64,000 nt of DNA from Liquidambar formosana (taxonomy: Eukaryota > Streptophyta > Magnoliopsida > Saxifragales > Altingiaceae), in the NCBI GenBank assembly GCA_039720395.1, contig CM077827.1, forward strand, positions 25,012,916-25,076,915, given 5' to 3'. Of this stretch, positions 1 through 12,291 are shown in pieces (the stretch's first letter is position 1; every line of letters starts with the position of its first letter). The translations under genes were made by a program, and so were the position numbers. The notes beneath the pieces are model-generated. The model did not search any database. It was not told where the DNA came from and saw only the letters and a list, made by a program, of their open reading frames with translations.

Positions 1-1740
1 GGTCCCATAATAGGGAGCAAGGGGAAGCTTGTTGGACCACGAGACAGTTGAATACTTGCTCACTCAATAGCTACAAAATGTGGGTGCATGTGTGTCACTT
101 TCTTACTAGGAAGCCCCTCCGTACACGGAACCCTAGTTTGGTTTAGTTTTTCTTTGTAAATTAGGTCCCTCCTCCTGTCCGTCACCGCAATTAATTAATT
201 ATATCTAGATATATCAAAATTTATTCTCTATTAATGGGGTATAACCTATTGAAACTTTCTTTTTTATGAAATTAACTTAACCTAATTTTGTATTAGGTTA
301 TCCTCTAAATTCTACCTATGACCTGTATTTTCATATATGATACATGTCAAAAATGAAATTAATCCAAGTATGATTGCTATTCAATTTAAAACTAATAGTT
401 TTTTTAATTAATGACAACAGCATATTTCAAACATTTATGGATAAAACAATTCTTGATTTTGGATTAACTTGATTTTTGACATACACGACATTTATATGAA
501 ACAAATCTAATCTCACAGGGTCACAGGCAGAATATTAGAGATTAAGTTAACCTCGTAAAAAACAAAAAAATTTGAAGCAGTTGCATGTGGCTATGGTGAG
601 AACAATGTCCATCCACCCCTACCTCCTCCCACACTACCACCAACGGCCACAGTATAGAAGCTAGGTAATTGCTCCTCCTACTGTTTCTACAACCGCCACA
701 CCACACATCACCACCGTTACCTTCACCTTATCTTCAAGCAATGGAGGCGTCCGACATATGCATGAGCGATGGCTTTGATCTGCTTGAAGTCGTACGCAGA
801 CGTCAATCAACACGCCTAAGTTGTAGGGGGCCACTTACTTTTGTCAATGAGTTTCTAATGTGCACCCTTTCTCTGAACTAGCTAAATACAAGATGACACT
901 CAATAATGCACTATTGCCCCCATTTTCTTTTTCTTTTTCTTTTTCTTATCAATATCAATATACCAATTAGTCATTATCAATAGAACACTTTTTTTTTTTT
1001 TTTTATTTTTATTATTTTATTAATTAATAAAATGCAAAGGTTCCAAGTATCAGAGAACTAACCAACCTCCCAATGAGATTGGCTCCTTGGAAGATTCACA
1101 CCATGTGCTATGGATCGACCTTAAATATTATTAACGAAAGAAAATTATCTATAGAACAGTTAAAAGATGATAAATTCTTCTAATTCATCGTGTTTGGCCG
1201 GTTAGATTTTAGATTTTAATTATTTAAATTGAATTTGTACAGCCACGTACATTGGATCGATTCCTAACTGTCGTTGTGAGAAGCCTCAAACACCTTCACA
1301 CAATTATCTTTGCCCTAGTCTCTTTGGAATCACAAAAACTAGAAAAAAATTCATTTGCAATTCTAATTAGTGCCAAATCTGTAGCTTAGAATGACACAAA
1401 ATAGAATAAAATTGATTTCTAGCTCTAGTTTTACGTCAATTTCTTGGCTTAGAATTCATTTCATTAAAAGCCTCTTTTTGTAGACTTCTAACATTACCCT
1501 TTTAATTTAAGTCATATGTCAAGATTTGGTGAGACCGAAGCTATATTTGATTCTTATCAAGAGTTTATTCTAAATAAGAGTAACATGGTTAATACACTTG
1601 ATTGAATTCTTTTTCAGCTTTATATATTCCGAACCTTAGATTTGAGAATAATTGATTTAGAATTCTAATTCATTTGTTTTATTCTAAACATGTGAGTTAG
1701 AATTCTAAATCAATTATATTCTATTGAAATCAATTAAGCT
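1..1740. other. AT-rich intergenic DNA, no gene recognised
   Basis: Long A/T runs and stop-rich frames. The best open frame (669-881, + strand, 70 codons) starts in a Pro/Ser-rich low-complexity stretch, matches no family I recognise and has no exon-like neighbour. Bases 580-880 are somewhat richer in C, with CCACC-type runs, and could be an old gene or transposon fragment. Confidence 0.6.
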
Positions 1741-1744
1741 ATGT

Positions 1745-1886
1745 TTGGATAAGGAATTTTTAGGTGGAATTTGCTTTCGAGATGAAATTTGTAAAATTTT
1801 TATAAGGATGAAATGGACAAAATTCTTACAAAAATTTTACAAATTCCATCCCAAAAACAAATTTCACCTAAAAATTCCTTATCCAA
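1745..1886. repeat. Small foldback (MITE-like) element
   Basis: The left end TTGGATAAGGAATTTTTAGG returns as its reverse complement at 1867-1886, and the pairing continues inward, so the whole 142 bp folds into one hairpin. It is followed by a C run and an A run. I could not define a clean target-site duplication, so the superfamily is open (Tourist-like is possible). Confidence 0.65.
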
Positions 1887-1889
1887 CCC

Positions 1890-4800
1890 CCCCCCCCCAA
1901 AAAAAAAAAATCAATTGTATCTATTTTAGAATAAGTTGCAAATGGAGCTTTTAGAACTCTCTGCCCCTTTTTTATTATTTTTTTTATTTTTTACATTTTA
2001 CACATTTTTGGTTAATGGGATCGCAGTTCAACAACAATTTACACATTAAAATCATGTACGTGGTGAGCCACCTCACTTGAATCAGCAAACAAAAGAGGAT
2101 TGGCCCACCTTACCAAAAAAAAGAGGACAAAAAAAGAAGAAAAAAGGAGGATAGGCCCATGGTGCCATGGAGGGGCTCTACACCATATTATTTCATATTA
2201 CCTACGAACTTGAAAATTAATTAAAGATTACAATTTCTAGAAGTATTTCTTTTCTTTTCTTTCAATCATTAATGTTTAAGGTATTAGATTTGAAAGGTTC
2301 TATAGTCTAAAGATTAGAAATTTATGGTTACAACAAGTGACAGAATATGCTTGGTCAAGATAATAATTGCTTGAATCATCAAGCTAGAGTCATCTAAGAC
2401 TGCTTAAATCACAATCTTAGATACAAGTAATCATTATAGTGTGCCTCTTTATTAGAAGATATTAAGTTTTGTCAATAAATAAATGACATTGTGCCATCTA
2501 GATCTTTTATATATTTTCAAAATATTTTTTCACTTAAAAATTTTTGAAATTCCTTCTCAATTTAACAAAAGGAAACCCCTAATTAATTATAAGACGAATA
2601 TGTGTGTAAGAGTAAAATGTTTTATATAAAGTTTAATTTGATCTTGCCTCAACTAATATATTTTTACAAATTTATCTAGTAAAGTTTATCCGATTCTTTT
2701 ACTTTAGCACTTCTTGAAATAAATTCTTAGCTTTGCACTTGAATGATGGGTTTCGATTCTCTCTCCACGCTAGATGGCACTACTCTATTGGGAATTGAAC
2801 CGCTACCAAACAATTTAGGTAAAAACTATACGCAAGTTGGGCCCCTCACCTCTCTTATTCATAGAAGTTTGGGGAGGGGGGAGGGGTCTACCTGTCTTGA
2901 CCCCTCCCCCTTGTTAGCGTGATTAAGTGAGCACTACATCGTCAACAAATGCATTTTGCGTGGCCTATGTACGAAAGAGGTACACACTTCAAAGTCGGAA
3001 ATTTATGAAAGTAAGGAAAAAAACAAGCTCGGTGGACTCACATTTTAAATGTTGCATGAGGTAAGCCGCCTTGTCTACCTAGGAACACAATGTCATATGA
3101 TTAATGTGATGACATTACAAAGGTTTCAATCAAACCTTACCTGTAAGTTCTTTATATGTTGGTTGTGATTTAGTAGTCTATTACAAGAATCACTAACATA
3201 CCTTGACATGATCGAATTTATCCATTTTGAGATTACATGGTGTGGTGAAAACAATGGTGGTGAAAGCACTCCTTATCACGAGTCACGTATCTCTGGCCTA
3301 TAATCATCCCCCTATCCTTCCTCTATTCGAGTTTTTAGGATTGGGAAGGAGAAATAAATCATTATCGTGTGTTTGATTCTCAAAAGAGGTATTTATTGAT
3401 TCAGAATTTTGTTTATGTGTGTACTGGCTGGTGAGAATTGAAATAAGATCCTCATCCTACTCAATCAACTACCGTCCTATTAATTTAATTATTTGGGCAT
3501 GACGCCATTCTACCTAATATAGATAATGCGGCATCTTTCCACCCAAAATAGATTGAGGATCCTTGATCTATTGTTTGTTTGTTTGTTTTGTTTGTTTTTT
3601 CTAATTCCTAGGTAAAAACACATGCACCTGAGGGGAGGTAAACCCCTACAAGTCCTTAAAACCCTTTCACCCCGGATTATGAAAAAAAAAATGAAAAAAA
3701 AAAGACAGAAGGAAGGTCACCACATGCATAATGCTTTAAGGGATATTTGAATGTTTAATTCACACATATATGAAAGAGGGAAATGTGCGAACTGGGAAGG
3801 AGGATTGAAACCAACTCTATTAACTATAGTCACATTACCATTTTTCCTCTTTGGGGTACAAACATTAACCAATATTTCTTTAATCCTTCTCCTTTCTCAT
3901 TGATTTCAAAATGAAAAGGTCACCTTTTTCTTTTCTGTTTTTTTTTTAAATCTCCAAAGAAAAATTCTCAGTTTCTTTATGAATAACTATGTCACTTAAT
4001 TTTGATCCTTAAAAGCTAATAATTAATGTAGTTGAAAATGGGACCTCCTTTTGTTTTTGTCAAGTTAATCATAAAATTGCCCATATGACACACCAAATAA
4101 TTAATGTTAATGTAATGATATTTTTAAGAGTGTTGAAAAGTTATATGAAGTGTCAAATTGATAATTTAAAGGGGAAAAAAAAAAAAAAAATGGAAGGACA
4201 GTTGGTCACTATCTAAATCCTGCTAAATGCATGACAAAATGCAATGATAGCTAAACCATGACTACAAAAATAAAAAAATGTAGATTTTTATAATTTTTGT
4301 ATCTTTGTATCTTATTTTTAAAATTTTTACTTTCTAAACCCTTAAATTCATATATTAAATAAATAATATATTAATTACTTGCATATGGTGCATTATTAGG
4401 CTCTAGTTCATGTGAAAGTACAAATTAAATTCAGTAATTTGGACAAGTCTACATGCCAAGTGAATATATTATAGGTTGATATAAACCTGCTAGTATGCTT
4501 CAAGAGAGAGTGAGAAATCAAACTTAAGACCTTCTGTTTTAAGCTGAAAAACCAATAGCTCATCATATTGATCCACTTCTTGGGGATGTTTCTTTATGAT
4601 GATACCAAATAATGAATCACGATATGAAATACGGTTTAATTGTTCCAAAAAATAGTTGGTCGAAGTAGATGTTTCTTAAAATTTTCCATACATCAGAATG
4701 ATCAAAATCTTGGTTTTTAGGAATTCTAACGCTTTGGAGTTTGAACTCTCAGGAGTTTTCAAATATAGGAATTAAAACTTTAAGCAAACAAGCAAACCCA

Positions 4801-5840
4801 AATAATATTTTTTTAATGTTGATTAATCTAACCAAGTAACCTTTCATTTATATGTATTGCTTTAATGCAACCTTTTATCCGATGATTATTTTTATTTTTG
4901 TTTTTTATTTTGTTGATCTTCAAGAAAAAATACGTGTTGCTTAACGAATTTACATTGTACAGTAGAAAGAGCTAGAGATTAGGAGCACTAAATTGGTCTA
5001 GGAAGATGATTCAAAACTTAATAGCACATAGTTGATGATCTACACACACTATAAAACTTAGAAATCAGATTTGTTCACACAAATTGAAGATAAAAATTTT
5101 GAATCAAGATGGGGTGTATTGCTGCCGGATTGTACAATGAGTTAGCTTGATGCCATTACAACCTATAAGTCTTTTAACGTATGTGTAATATGGAATACGT
5201 CAAATACGTGAGTTAAACATCATTCTCTACTTTTAGTTTTTTATGATGTTTCAGTTAATATGATGGATTTGTGCACTTAACATTATGTATAATATATTGA
5301 AATTTCTAAATTTCTATTTAGACACACAAACGGACCCTTAATCACGACAAAGAGAAAATGAGACGGAGACTCTAATCTTGTTATCATGTGGGTGCCCACT
5401 TCAAAATATTAAGATTAATGAGTCTTTTTAATATCAACTGAAATTGATGCAATTTTGCACTAAATATATTTTCAAAACTCTTACTCGTAATTCGTATTTT
5501 TTAGACCAATAGTTAGATTTTAGATAACATTCTTATATAGGCGTTTCATGCCAAATATCAAGTTAATTTACTTGAGATGGATTGTCATTTAATCCAAAAC
5601 TAACATGTTTAGTGAGTAACAACCATTCATTTTTTGATCAAACAATTTTTCCTTTTGAGTCAACTTAATTTTTATCACTCATGATGTACATACAAATCAA
5701 ATTTAACTTAAAAATTTGATATCACAAAATACAAGTTAGGGATATGAGTTTTGGGGATGTTGGAAACATTAAATTTAGATGTACACATAGTCACATATTA
5801 TTCAAATCTACATTTATCTCGGTGGTTAGGAGCTAAGGGT
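1890..5840. other. Intergenic DNA, nothing supported
   Basis: Apart from simple T and A runs and short G/C-rich patches near 2870-2910, I see no open frame above 60 codons, no tRNA and no paired repeats. Probably decayed transposon sequence. Confidence 0.55.
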
Positions 5841-5844
5841 CCAA

Positions 5845-6240
5845 AAAAGGCCACGTAACAAGACGCACTAATTCCATCGTTAGGCAACAAAACGTAGGGC
5901 CCACCGAACCCACGAGCCATCTAACTTTTTAACTTCATCGCGACTTCAGCTTGGGGCTCATTGGACTTTTGCAACCAGAAGTGGGTCCCCAGTGGTACGC
6001 TCCACCTGTACACGCGTCGACTTAAGGGCACATTGACGTCAGCCGCGGGCCCATAGTAAAAAAGATTCGGTCTCCTCGTGCACCTCGCGTGGGGCCCTCA
6101 ACCCCCAATCAATCGGTTTCTTTAGCTTTCTGGCGTGTAAATCCACGAATGAATGTGGGGCCTACGTGTCGAGTAGTCAATGGATTGGCCAATTGGGAAA
6201 TGGTGGGGTCGGCGTTACAATAATTTTTCTCTTTTTTGTG
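5845..6240. other. GC-richer island with several ACGT-core motifs
   Basis: This block is clearly richer in G and C than its surroundings. It holds several ACGT cores, including TGACGTCAGC near 6034 and ACGTGTC near 6163, as found in bZIP/bHLH binding sites, plus repeated GGGCCC/GTGGGGCC words. It resembles a promoter or 5' region, but no coding exon is visible on either side, so it may be a promoter relic or captured DNA. Confidence 0.35.
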
Positions 6241-6279
6241 GATATATGCTCGAGCCCATCGTTGTCAGAGTGAGGGTTT

Positions 6280-6445
6280 GGATTTGGTGTTGTTACAGAA
6301 TCATACCATCATGTTGTATGTGATCGTACGGTTGTTATGTTGTCAATCAGATGATCACAAACAGTGAATGGTAGATGATCACATGATTGGTAACACACCA
6401 ACCATGCAATCACGAATAATATGATGCAGTAGCAACACCAAATCC
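6280..6445. repeat. Foldback MITE-like element, 166 bp
   Basis: The end GGATTTGGTGTTGTTAC is matched by GTAGCAACACCAAATCC at the other end, an almost perfect terminal inverted repeat of about 17 bp with further internal pairing (GATGATCACA words). No coding capacity. The target-site duplication is unclear. Confidence 0.65.
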
Positions 6446-6712
6446 ATTCCCGTTGGGTTGGTACTTGGACACGCGTCGTTCGGTGGTGGTGCCTGACTGG
6501 GGGTTACACTTTTCTACCTCGTATAACTGTGATGACACCGAGCTAGGTCCATCATTTTCAGAAAATGACACTTTCGCCCCAGGTAATAAAACGGTTTTCT
6601 GAATTATTAGACCTTTAAAGTTGATATTTCAAAACTGGCACAAAAACAGCTGCATGAGCTTTCTATACTATCTAATATCTACTAATGGCTTGATCATGCA
6701 TCAAACTATTGG

Positions 6713-6825
6713 GATTAGTCTAGTGGTAAAGGAGAGTAGAGTAAATGGTAGGAATAAGATATATTAGAGATTTGAACCCTTCCAACTGTACCTGAAAATA
6801 AAAAAATAAAAAAAAATAAAAAAAG
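6713..6825 (+). repeat. Possible tRNA-derived SINE fragment
   Basis: GGATTAGTCTAGTGGTAAAG near 6713 resembles a Pol III A box, and GATTTGAACCC about 55 bp on resembles a B box. An A-rich tail follows (to about 6825). No flanking duplication was found, so this is tentative. Confidence 0.4.
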
Positions 6826-6829
6826 CTTG

Positions 6830-7990
6830 TTGCTCTATTAAGGATATGTACTAAGACACTTGACTTTAACGAGGTGCAAGGAAAGAACCAAGAGTTTTTT
6901 ATCAAAAAAGAAATCATTTTTTTTAATTTAATATAATTTATTTTATTAAGAAGCATGAAATCACGAAAAATTTCGTATAATTTCTTGCTTTTTTTGAAAT
7001 TGCATTTTTTAAAATAATTTTCAGAATTCATGGCCAAACAAACTCTTAATTTTTCGATATAGTATCAATTTTCCATAATCACATAAGTTGATAAATTACA
7101 GTAGTTTTAGCATTAAAATAAGAAGTTATTGTTTTTAGAAACTGGATGGCTTTACCAAAAAAGGTTTCTTTTTTTTTTTTCTTCTTTTTTTTTTTTTCAG
7201 AAATTGGATGACTAAAATCGTCATAATGTCATCCAATTTTATATAATTAACAGATTTTGAGCTTCCCAAGACATACAAATCACACACATCAAAAGTATTT
7301 CAAGCTTACCTTGCAATTTCTCCCTTCATTTTTCCTTTTTTTTGGCAAAACCATACAAACACATACTCCCCTCCTAATTGCCACCATTCAAAAGTGATTT
7401 AAGTTCATTCTAGATGATACTAACGTGTCAAGGTTGGAGACATTTCATGTACCTACTACCTAGGCAAGGTAAGTACTGTTTCTAATCCTAATAACTTACC
7501 TCCATGTAATATATATAATATGAAAGGAATAACAAAAAAAGAAATTTGAGGGGAGGCGGCTGCCTACCCTGAGACACGCATGGCTTTGTCCTTGATGTAG
7601 TGAAAGTGATCAGTAGTAGGGATGTGCAAAAAACTGTTCAATCCACCAAACCAACCCACTCATAACGGGAAGTTTGTTATTCATAAAATGTCCTAAATTA
7701 TAATTTTATTTATATAAAAAAAAAAAATGTAAGTTTACAAATCAAACGTTTTCCAATATCAAATTTATTTGAAATTTGGCATGCATGATGTACATGAATA
7801 GAAAACCTAATCTAACAATTGGATTGTCAAAATATTATTTTTACAAAAGATATTGAGAAGGTGTAAGATTATAAAATTTTACACCGAGTGTAAACGGATT
7901 CCTCCCCTTTATCACTAGCTTGTTTATCTATTGGTAGCGATATGTACGAAGCTCCAAGACACCTTGACTTTAAGGAGTCGTTAAGTAATT
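6830..7990. other. Intergenic DNA, nothing supported
   Basis: Poly-T and poly-A tracts near 7165-7200 and 7718-7730. An open frame on the - strand (6720-7037) is Lys/Phe/Ile-rich translation of A/T-rich DNA and is not credible. A phrase near 6840-6880 (GATATGTACTAAGACACTTG) recurs in altered form near 7938-7972, suggesting shared repeat ancestry. Confidence 0.5.
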
Positions 7991-7997
7991 TTATTTT

Positions 7998-8115
7998 GGG
8001 GAAGTTACATTTTGGTGATCAGTTCTACGATTAATACCAAATAAAGATATTACTTGTTAACTTGCTACAAATTGACTACTAACTTCCTTTGAAATGTTCA
8101 CTAGAATGTAATTTC
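7998..8115. repeat. Foldback MITE, family 'TTACATTTTGGTGA', copy 1
   Basis: It begins GGGAAGTTACATTTTGGTGA and ends with the inverse AGAATGTAATTTCCT. The interior (AATACCAAATAAAGATATTA, then TTGCTACAAATTGACTA) is shared with copies at 46055-46195 and 46240-46403, and a truncated piece lies at 12990-13050. Non-coding. Confidence 0.6.
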
Positions 8116-8119
8116 CTCT

Positions 8120-9290
8120 TAATTTTAGCTGATGACATTATTCTTGTAACCCAATTGGCACATTAGGTAAATAACGCGTCGCAAGTACTTTTAAATTCAA
8201 CTATATGATCTAAAAAAGAAAAAGTTTCTACACCATCCATTAAGCAAGTTGTCCTTTTTGGGAACTATTCCTCTCCATTTTTCAAAAACTAATGGACCTC
8301 CAGTAGTCTGATCCGGTGCGCGACACAACGGACCAAACTAAAAAGTGATAGGGTCAAACAATGGTACTCTGTGGGGTGGTGCCTTAGTAGTTATAGGGGC
8401 AAACAATGGTCCCAATTCATCATTATGTTAGGGTCTGGCGTTAATCTCATGGTGAAATGGACTCGATGATACTGGTACTAATTAAGAAGTTTGGTAAGGA
8501 ATAAGTAGCTGTAAATTGGTTCCGTTATAGTAGGAACTAGGAGGGCTTTGACTCAAAAACCAGTACGTAGCGCACACAAAACATATACATGGATCATGTG
8601 GTGGACATTTTGTTTGTTTGCTTGTATTTGAAGGATCTCATAATTGAACATGGATATCATGCATGATTCATAACTATGTGGTGTCACTGCATCAATAACC
8701 CACGCGACATAATAGTTGACAAGTTGACATCGTACGTATGTGTTCAATTCCCACCTCCTCCTCCTCTTCCTTTTATTTATTTTTAGCGTCGCTGCATCAG
8801 TAACCCACTCGACGATATTATATGTGTTTTCGTGCATCTCATCTCAATTGCTCACATGTTCACTGGGAAGAAAATTTAGAAAAATATTAGCACCACACCA
8901 AAAAACATAAAAATAAATAAATAAAAATGATATTGACAGTTTAATAGTCGGTGTGGAAGAGAAAACTTTAATCTTCATACCAGGCGCCTTAAGCCCAGCT
9001 CCATGAAGAAATCATTTTCTTTTATTAATTTCTTTTAATTTTTTATAATTATTATTTGGACGCTTCAAATATGAAATCATGTTTTTTAAATTTTTTTTAT
9101 AATTATTAGGGAGTATTTGCAAACTTTCTTTTTATTTATTTATTTATCAGAAAGTACTAATAGATCTCATTGAAAAATATAATCTCTCATCCCAATGCAT
9201 CAAGTAATTACATTATATAAGCCTATGAAAATAGCTTTGAAGTGAAATAAGAATGATAGTGATCATGCTTGGAAACTCATGAACCTCTCA
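8120..9290. other. Intergenic DNA, nothing supported
   Basis: No recognisable gene. Two short phrases near 8683-8705 and 8785-8810 (CACTGCATCAATAACCCAC and GCTGCATCAGTAACCCAC) form a partial direct repeat about 100 bp apart. Confidence 0.5.
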
Positions 9291-9292
9291 TC

Positions 9293-9625
9293 CTACCCCT
9301 CAAGATTGCTTTTGCAAACTCCAAATACTTTTTCTTCTGCAATCCGTACGTCCACTAAGAATATTACTTCTCCGAGAGCAAAAAGTGCAGAAATTATATT
9401 CGCAATATTTAAAAGGTGTCTCCCAGTTTGGATGATAAAGTCCTTCGGCTTTGGCATCGAACTAGGGATATGAGTGTAATTAAATCCTTGATATTGGCCT
9501 GTCTTAAAATTAATAAATGTTTGTTTGGTCGAAGTCACAAGAACCAGAATAAAATGGGATGAGCTAAGAAGCAAGCACAAACACTCCTTTGGAGGTATCG
9601 TATTCATGTCAGGAAGTGAACTCAT
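9293..9625 (-). CDS. Doubtful open frame, 110 codons, two hydrophobic segments
   Basis: This is one of the few intergenic frames whose composition is not simple repeat. It starts MSSLPDMNTIPPKECLC and has two hydrophobic stretches, around residues 15-32 and 70-92, so it could encode a small two-pass membrane protein or be a decayed exon. I recognise no family, there is no clear promoter, and no splice partner was found. A 64-codon frame also exists on the opposite strand. It is more likely a remnant than a working gene. Confidence 0.2.
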   Translation of the reverse strand: MSSLPDMNTIPPKECLCLLLSSSHFILVLVTSTKQTFINFKTGQYQGFNYTHIPSSMPKPKDFIIQTGRHLLNIANIISALFALGEVIFLVDVRIAEEKVFGVCKSNLEG

Positions 9626-9629
9626 TAAA

Positions 9630-10630
9630 CGGAAAAATATTCATAACTGTGGGGTTCACTATATTAGCATTTTTATATTATTCGAAGTTTGGCTAATGTT
9701 TATGTGAAGCATTATGTGATACAGGAAATGATAATGCTAATATGAGGTGCAGGATATGGTGTAAAATGTGGTTGATCAACCAATTAGAGACTTATGCAAA
9801 AATGCAATTATTTTATCCATTGAGAGGAGGATGGGGCTTTAGCCCATAGGGAATCACCAATGGAAGTAACCCAACCTTTGTGATTGGAGATCCCATGAAA
9901 AATGTTCAATGAATAGAAACAATTCATAAAGCATGACTCATAAAAAACATTTTTTACTAAGAGAGTGTTTCTTTCCCATCCCTATGATGAGAGTGCTATT
10001 TATATGACAATAAGAAAAAGTTCTACTCTGAATAAGCTTGAAGCAGGGACACTCCTACAGGGTACAATCACAGTACCCTTAGAGGACTTACCTATGTGAG
10101 AGCCGTTGTGAGGCCACGGCTATAGTTTTAGGTTGACCTTACAAACTCTCATGAAAATCAAGATATAGCACATGACCATAAATCGCACTAACTCACCTAG
10201 AACCACGCCCCATATCAATACTATGTGTGTGACTTGTTAAGTTTGGCTTAAAGGGTCAAATTCAAGTTTTGCCACTATGACTTCTCAAATGGAAATAGTT
10301 AATACTAAGTGAGGTTCAAGTCCAGAAGACACCTACACCTATTGTATAATATATAGTTGCCATATACATATTTTATTTGTATATATATTTATTTTATTTA
10401 TTTATTTATTCATTGAAGTTTTGAATCTTGTAAGGGATTGTTGGAAAATATTTGATTTTGTTTAAAATTTCAAAACTTCGGACCACACATGTGTGCGCAC
10501 ATACGTGTTTGCCTCAATCCGGACCGGCCGACTGTGTCGTGACATGGCACGTGAGAGATGTGATGTGGCACATACGTGGCTTTTATGGGCTGATTTTATG
10601 AATTTTATTTCATTGATTATTGGGTCTTAA
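9630..10630. other. Intergenic DNA, nothing supported
   Basis: Mixed-composition DNA with no open frame above 60 codons and no paired terminal repeats that I can see. An imperfect ATTT run lies at about 10380-10420. Confidence 0.5.
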
Positions 10631-10636
10631 TTTCTA

Positions 10637-10898
10637 CTCCCTCCGTTTCAAATTAAGTGTCCATTTGGAAAAAAACACGTTTTTTAAGAAAACACTATTA
10701 AATGCTTTCATATCAATATATATGTTTTGAAATTCCAATTTTGCCATCAATTGTGTAAAACATTAGAAAAAGTGAGAATACCTTTTTAAGGGTATTTTAG
10801 GAAATGAATCAAAGATGACCGTTGACTTTTGAAATAGGACAATTATTTTGAAATATCACAAAAAAGAAAGTAGGACACTTATTTAGAAACGGAAGGAG
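10637..10898. mobile_element. Stowaway-type (Tc1/mariner) MITE
   Basis: The ends CTCCCTCCGTTTCAAATTAA and TTTAGAAACGGAAGGAG form the classic Stowaway terminal inverted repeat. A TA dinucleotide flanks each end (10635-10636 and 10899-10900), as expected for mariner-type insertion. The 262-bp interior is A/T-rich and non-coding, so movement would need a transposase from elsewhere. Confidence 0.88.
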
Positions 10899-11317
10899 TA
10901 TAATTTATAATTAGTGTTCTATATTTTATTATAAATAGTGAGCTTCTTTACATGGATGATGGATGTATTCTCATTATCTTTTCAATCTCTTTTCTACCAT
11001 ATTTTTCTAAAAGTTGTACATAGTTATTTTATATTGTTTTTACAGGCAACTAATCGCGGATGAGTTTACCATACTCTTTTTGTTGATGTACCCATAGAAG
11101 AGGGAGATGCATCAACTACAACACTCCTCCGACACACTTTCGACACGACATTTCTTTTTTCTTTTTTCTTCATCATTCTCTATTTTCTTCTTCTCCCTTT
11201 TGGTTTTTGATTCTATCTTATCAATGAATTACTCTATTAGGGTCTTTAGAAACGATATAAAATGATGGATGTGATATTACATGATACAATCTAGTTATAT
11301 AGATAAAAAAAAATACA

Positions 11318-11455
11318 TTTTATTAACAACAACATTGGGGGTTGTACCTCATTTATTAGTAGGTTATGAGATACATTGAGTTAATAAACGCAATACAATT
11401 TCAATACATGATACTGATATAGATATAACTTATATCAACACGTGCTGATATAATG
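11318..11455. repeat. Foldback element, family 'TGATATAACTTATATCA', copy 1
   Basis: A hairpin-forming element whose arms carry CATTGGGGGTTGTACCTCAT and, inverted, the sequence leading to ATAACTTATATCAACACGTG. Diverged relatives lie at 14004-14125, 40475-40602 and 42011-42136. Non-coding; target duplication unclear. Confidence 0.55.
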
Positions 11456-11462
11456 GATTAAA

Positions 11463-11464
<2 letters not shown>

Positions 11465-11505
<41 letters not shown>
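11465..11505. repeat. (TA)n microsatellite
   Basis: About 20 uninterrupted TA units directly after the foldback element. Confidence 0.95.
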
Positions 11506-11507
<2 letters not shown>

Positions 11508-12256
11508 TGCACCTTTGGAGGTCCCCACTATCCCATAGTGAGTATTAAAATCTTTGATGTCAACATGATGTCAACATGTGATTAAATTGCTAACATAAGA
11601 AATAAAAGAAATAATAATAATAATAAAGAAAACGCATGAAAACAAATGTCCCTATTGCTGCTACATATATGCTAGGCGTGCTCCTCCCTTTTGGCCAGTC
11701 TCTTACCAGCAATTCTGTCACCTGAAGAAGGTTCAATCTCAGATGTGGCAAAACGGGTTTGTTACTTAGATCACATCTGACTGAGACATGAATGATGAGA
11801 AAAGAGTCCTTATTCAGTCGTGACATAGTCTTCTGGAGGCTTACTTTTTTTTCTTTTTTTCAAAAGAAAAAAATATTGCATGGCAGAAAATGACATGTTC
11901 CATGAAAATTGTCAGGTCAGGAGACCAAGCCAGCTCTAGCTACTTAATTTAATGGTAATTAACTATGACAGTGAAAAGATCCATAAGAATTTGGTATGGG
12001 ATAGCTAAGCTGGGAACTGAAAAAGCCCATAAAAACGATTTTATTTTATTTTATATATTTTTCATTACAATCTTGATTAGTATGAGACACTTTAAAACAT
12101 GGGTGTTTACATTCTTAATGAGTAGATTAATTAATTAATGGCGACCACTATCTATATATACGAAAAGAAGATGTGACATCCCCAGTCTATCTCTTCAAAA
12201 GAACACGAAAGTTGTGACAAGTATTATAAGTTAATGAAGTGTTGGACGCCACTAGG

Positions 12257-12291
<35 letters not shown>

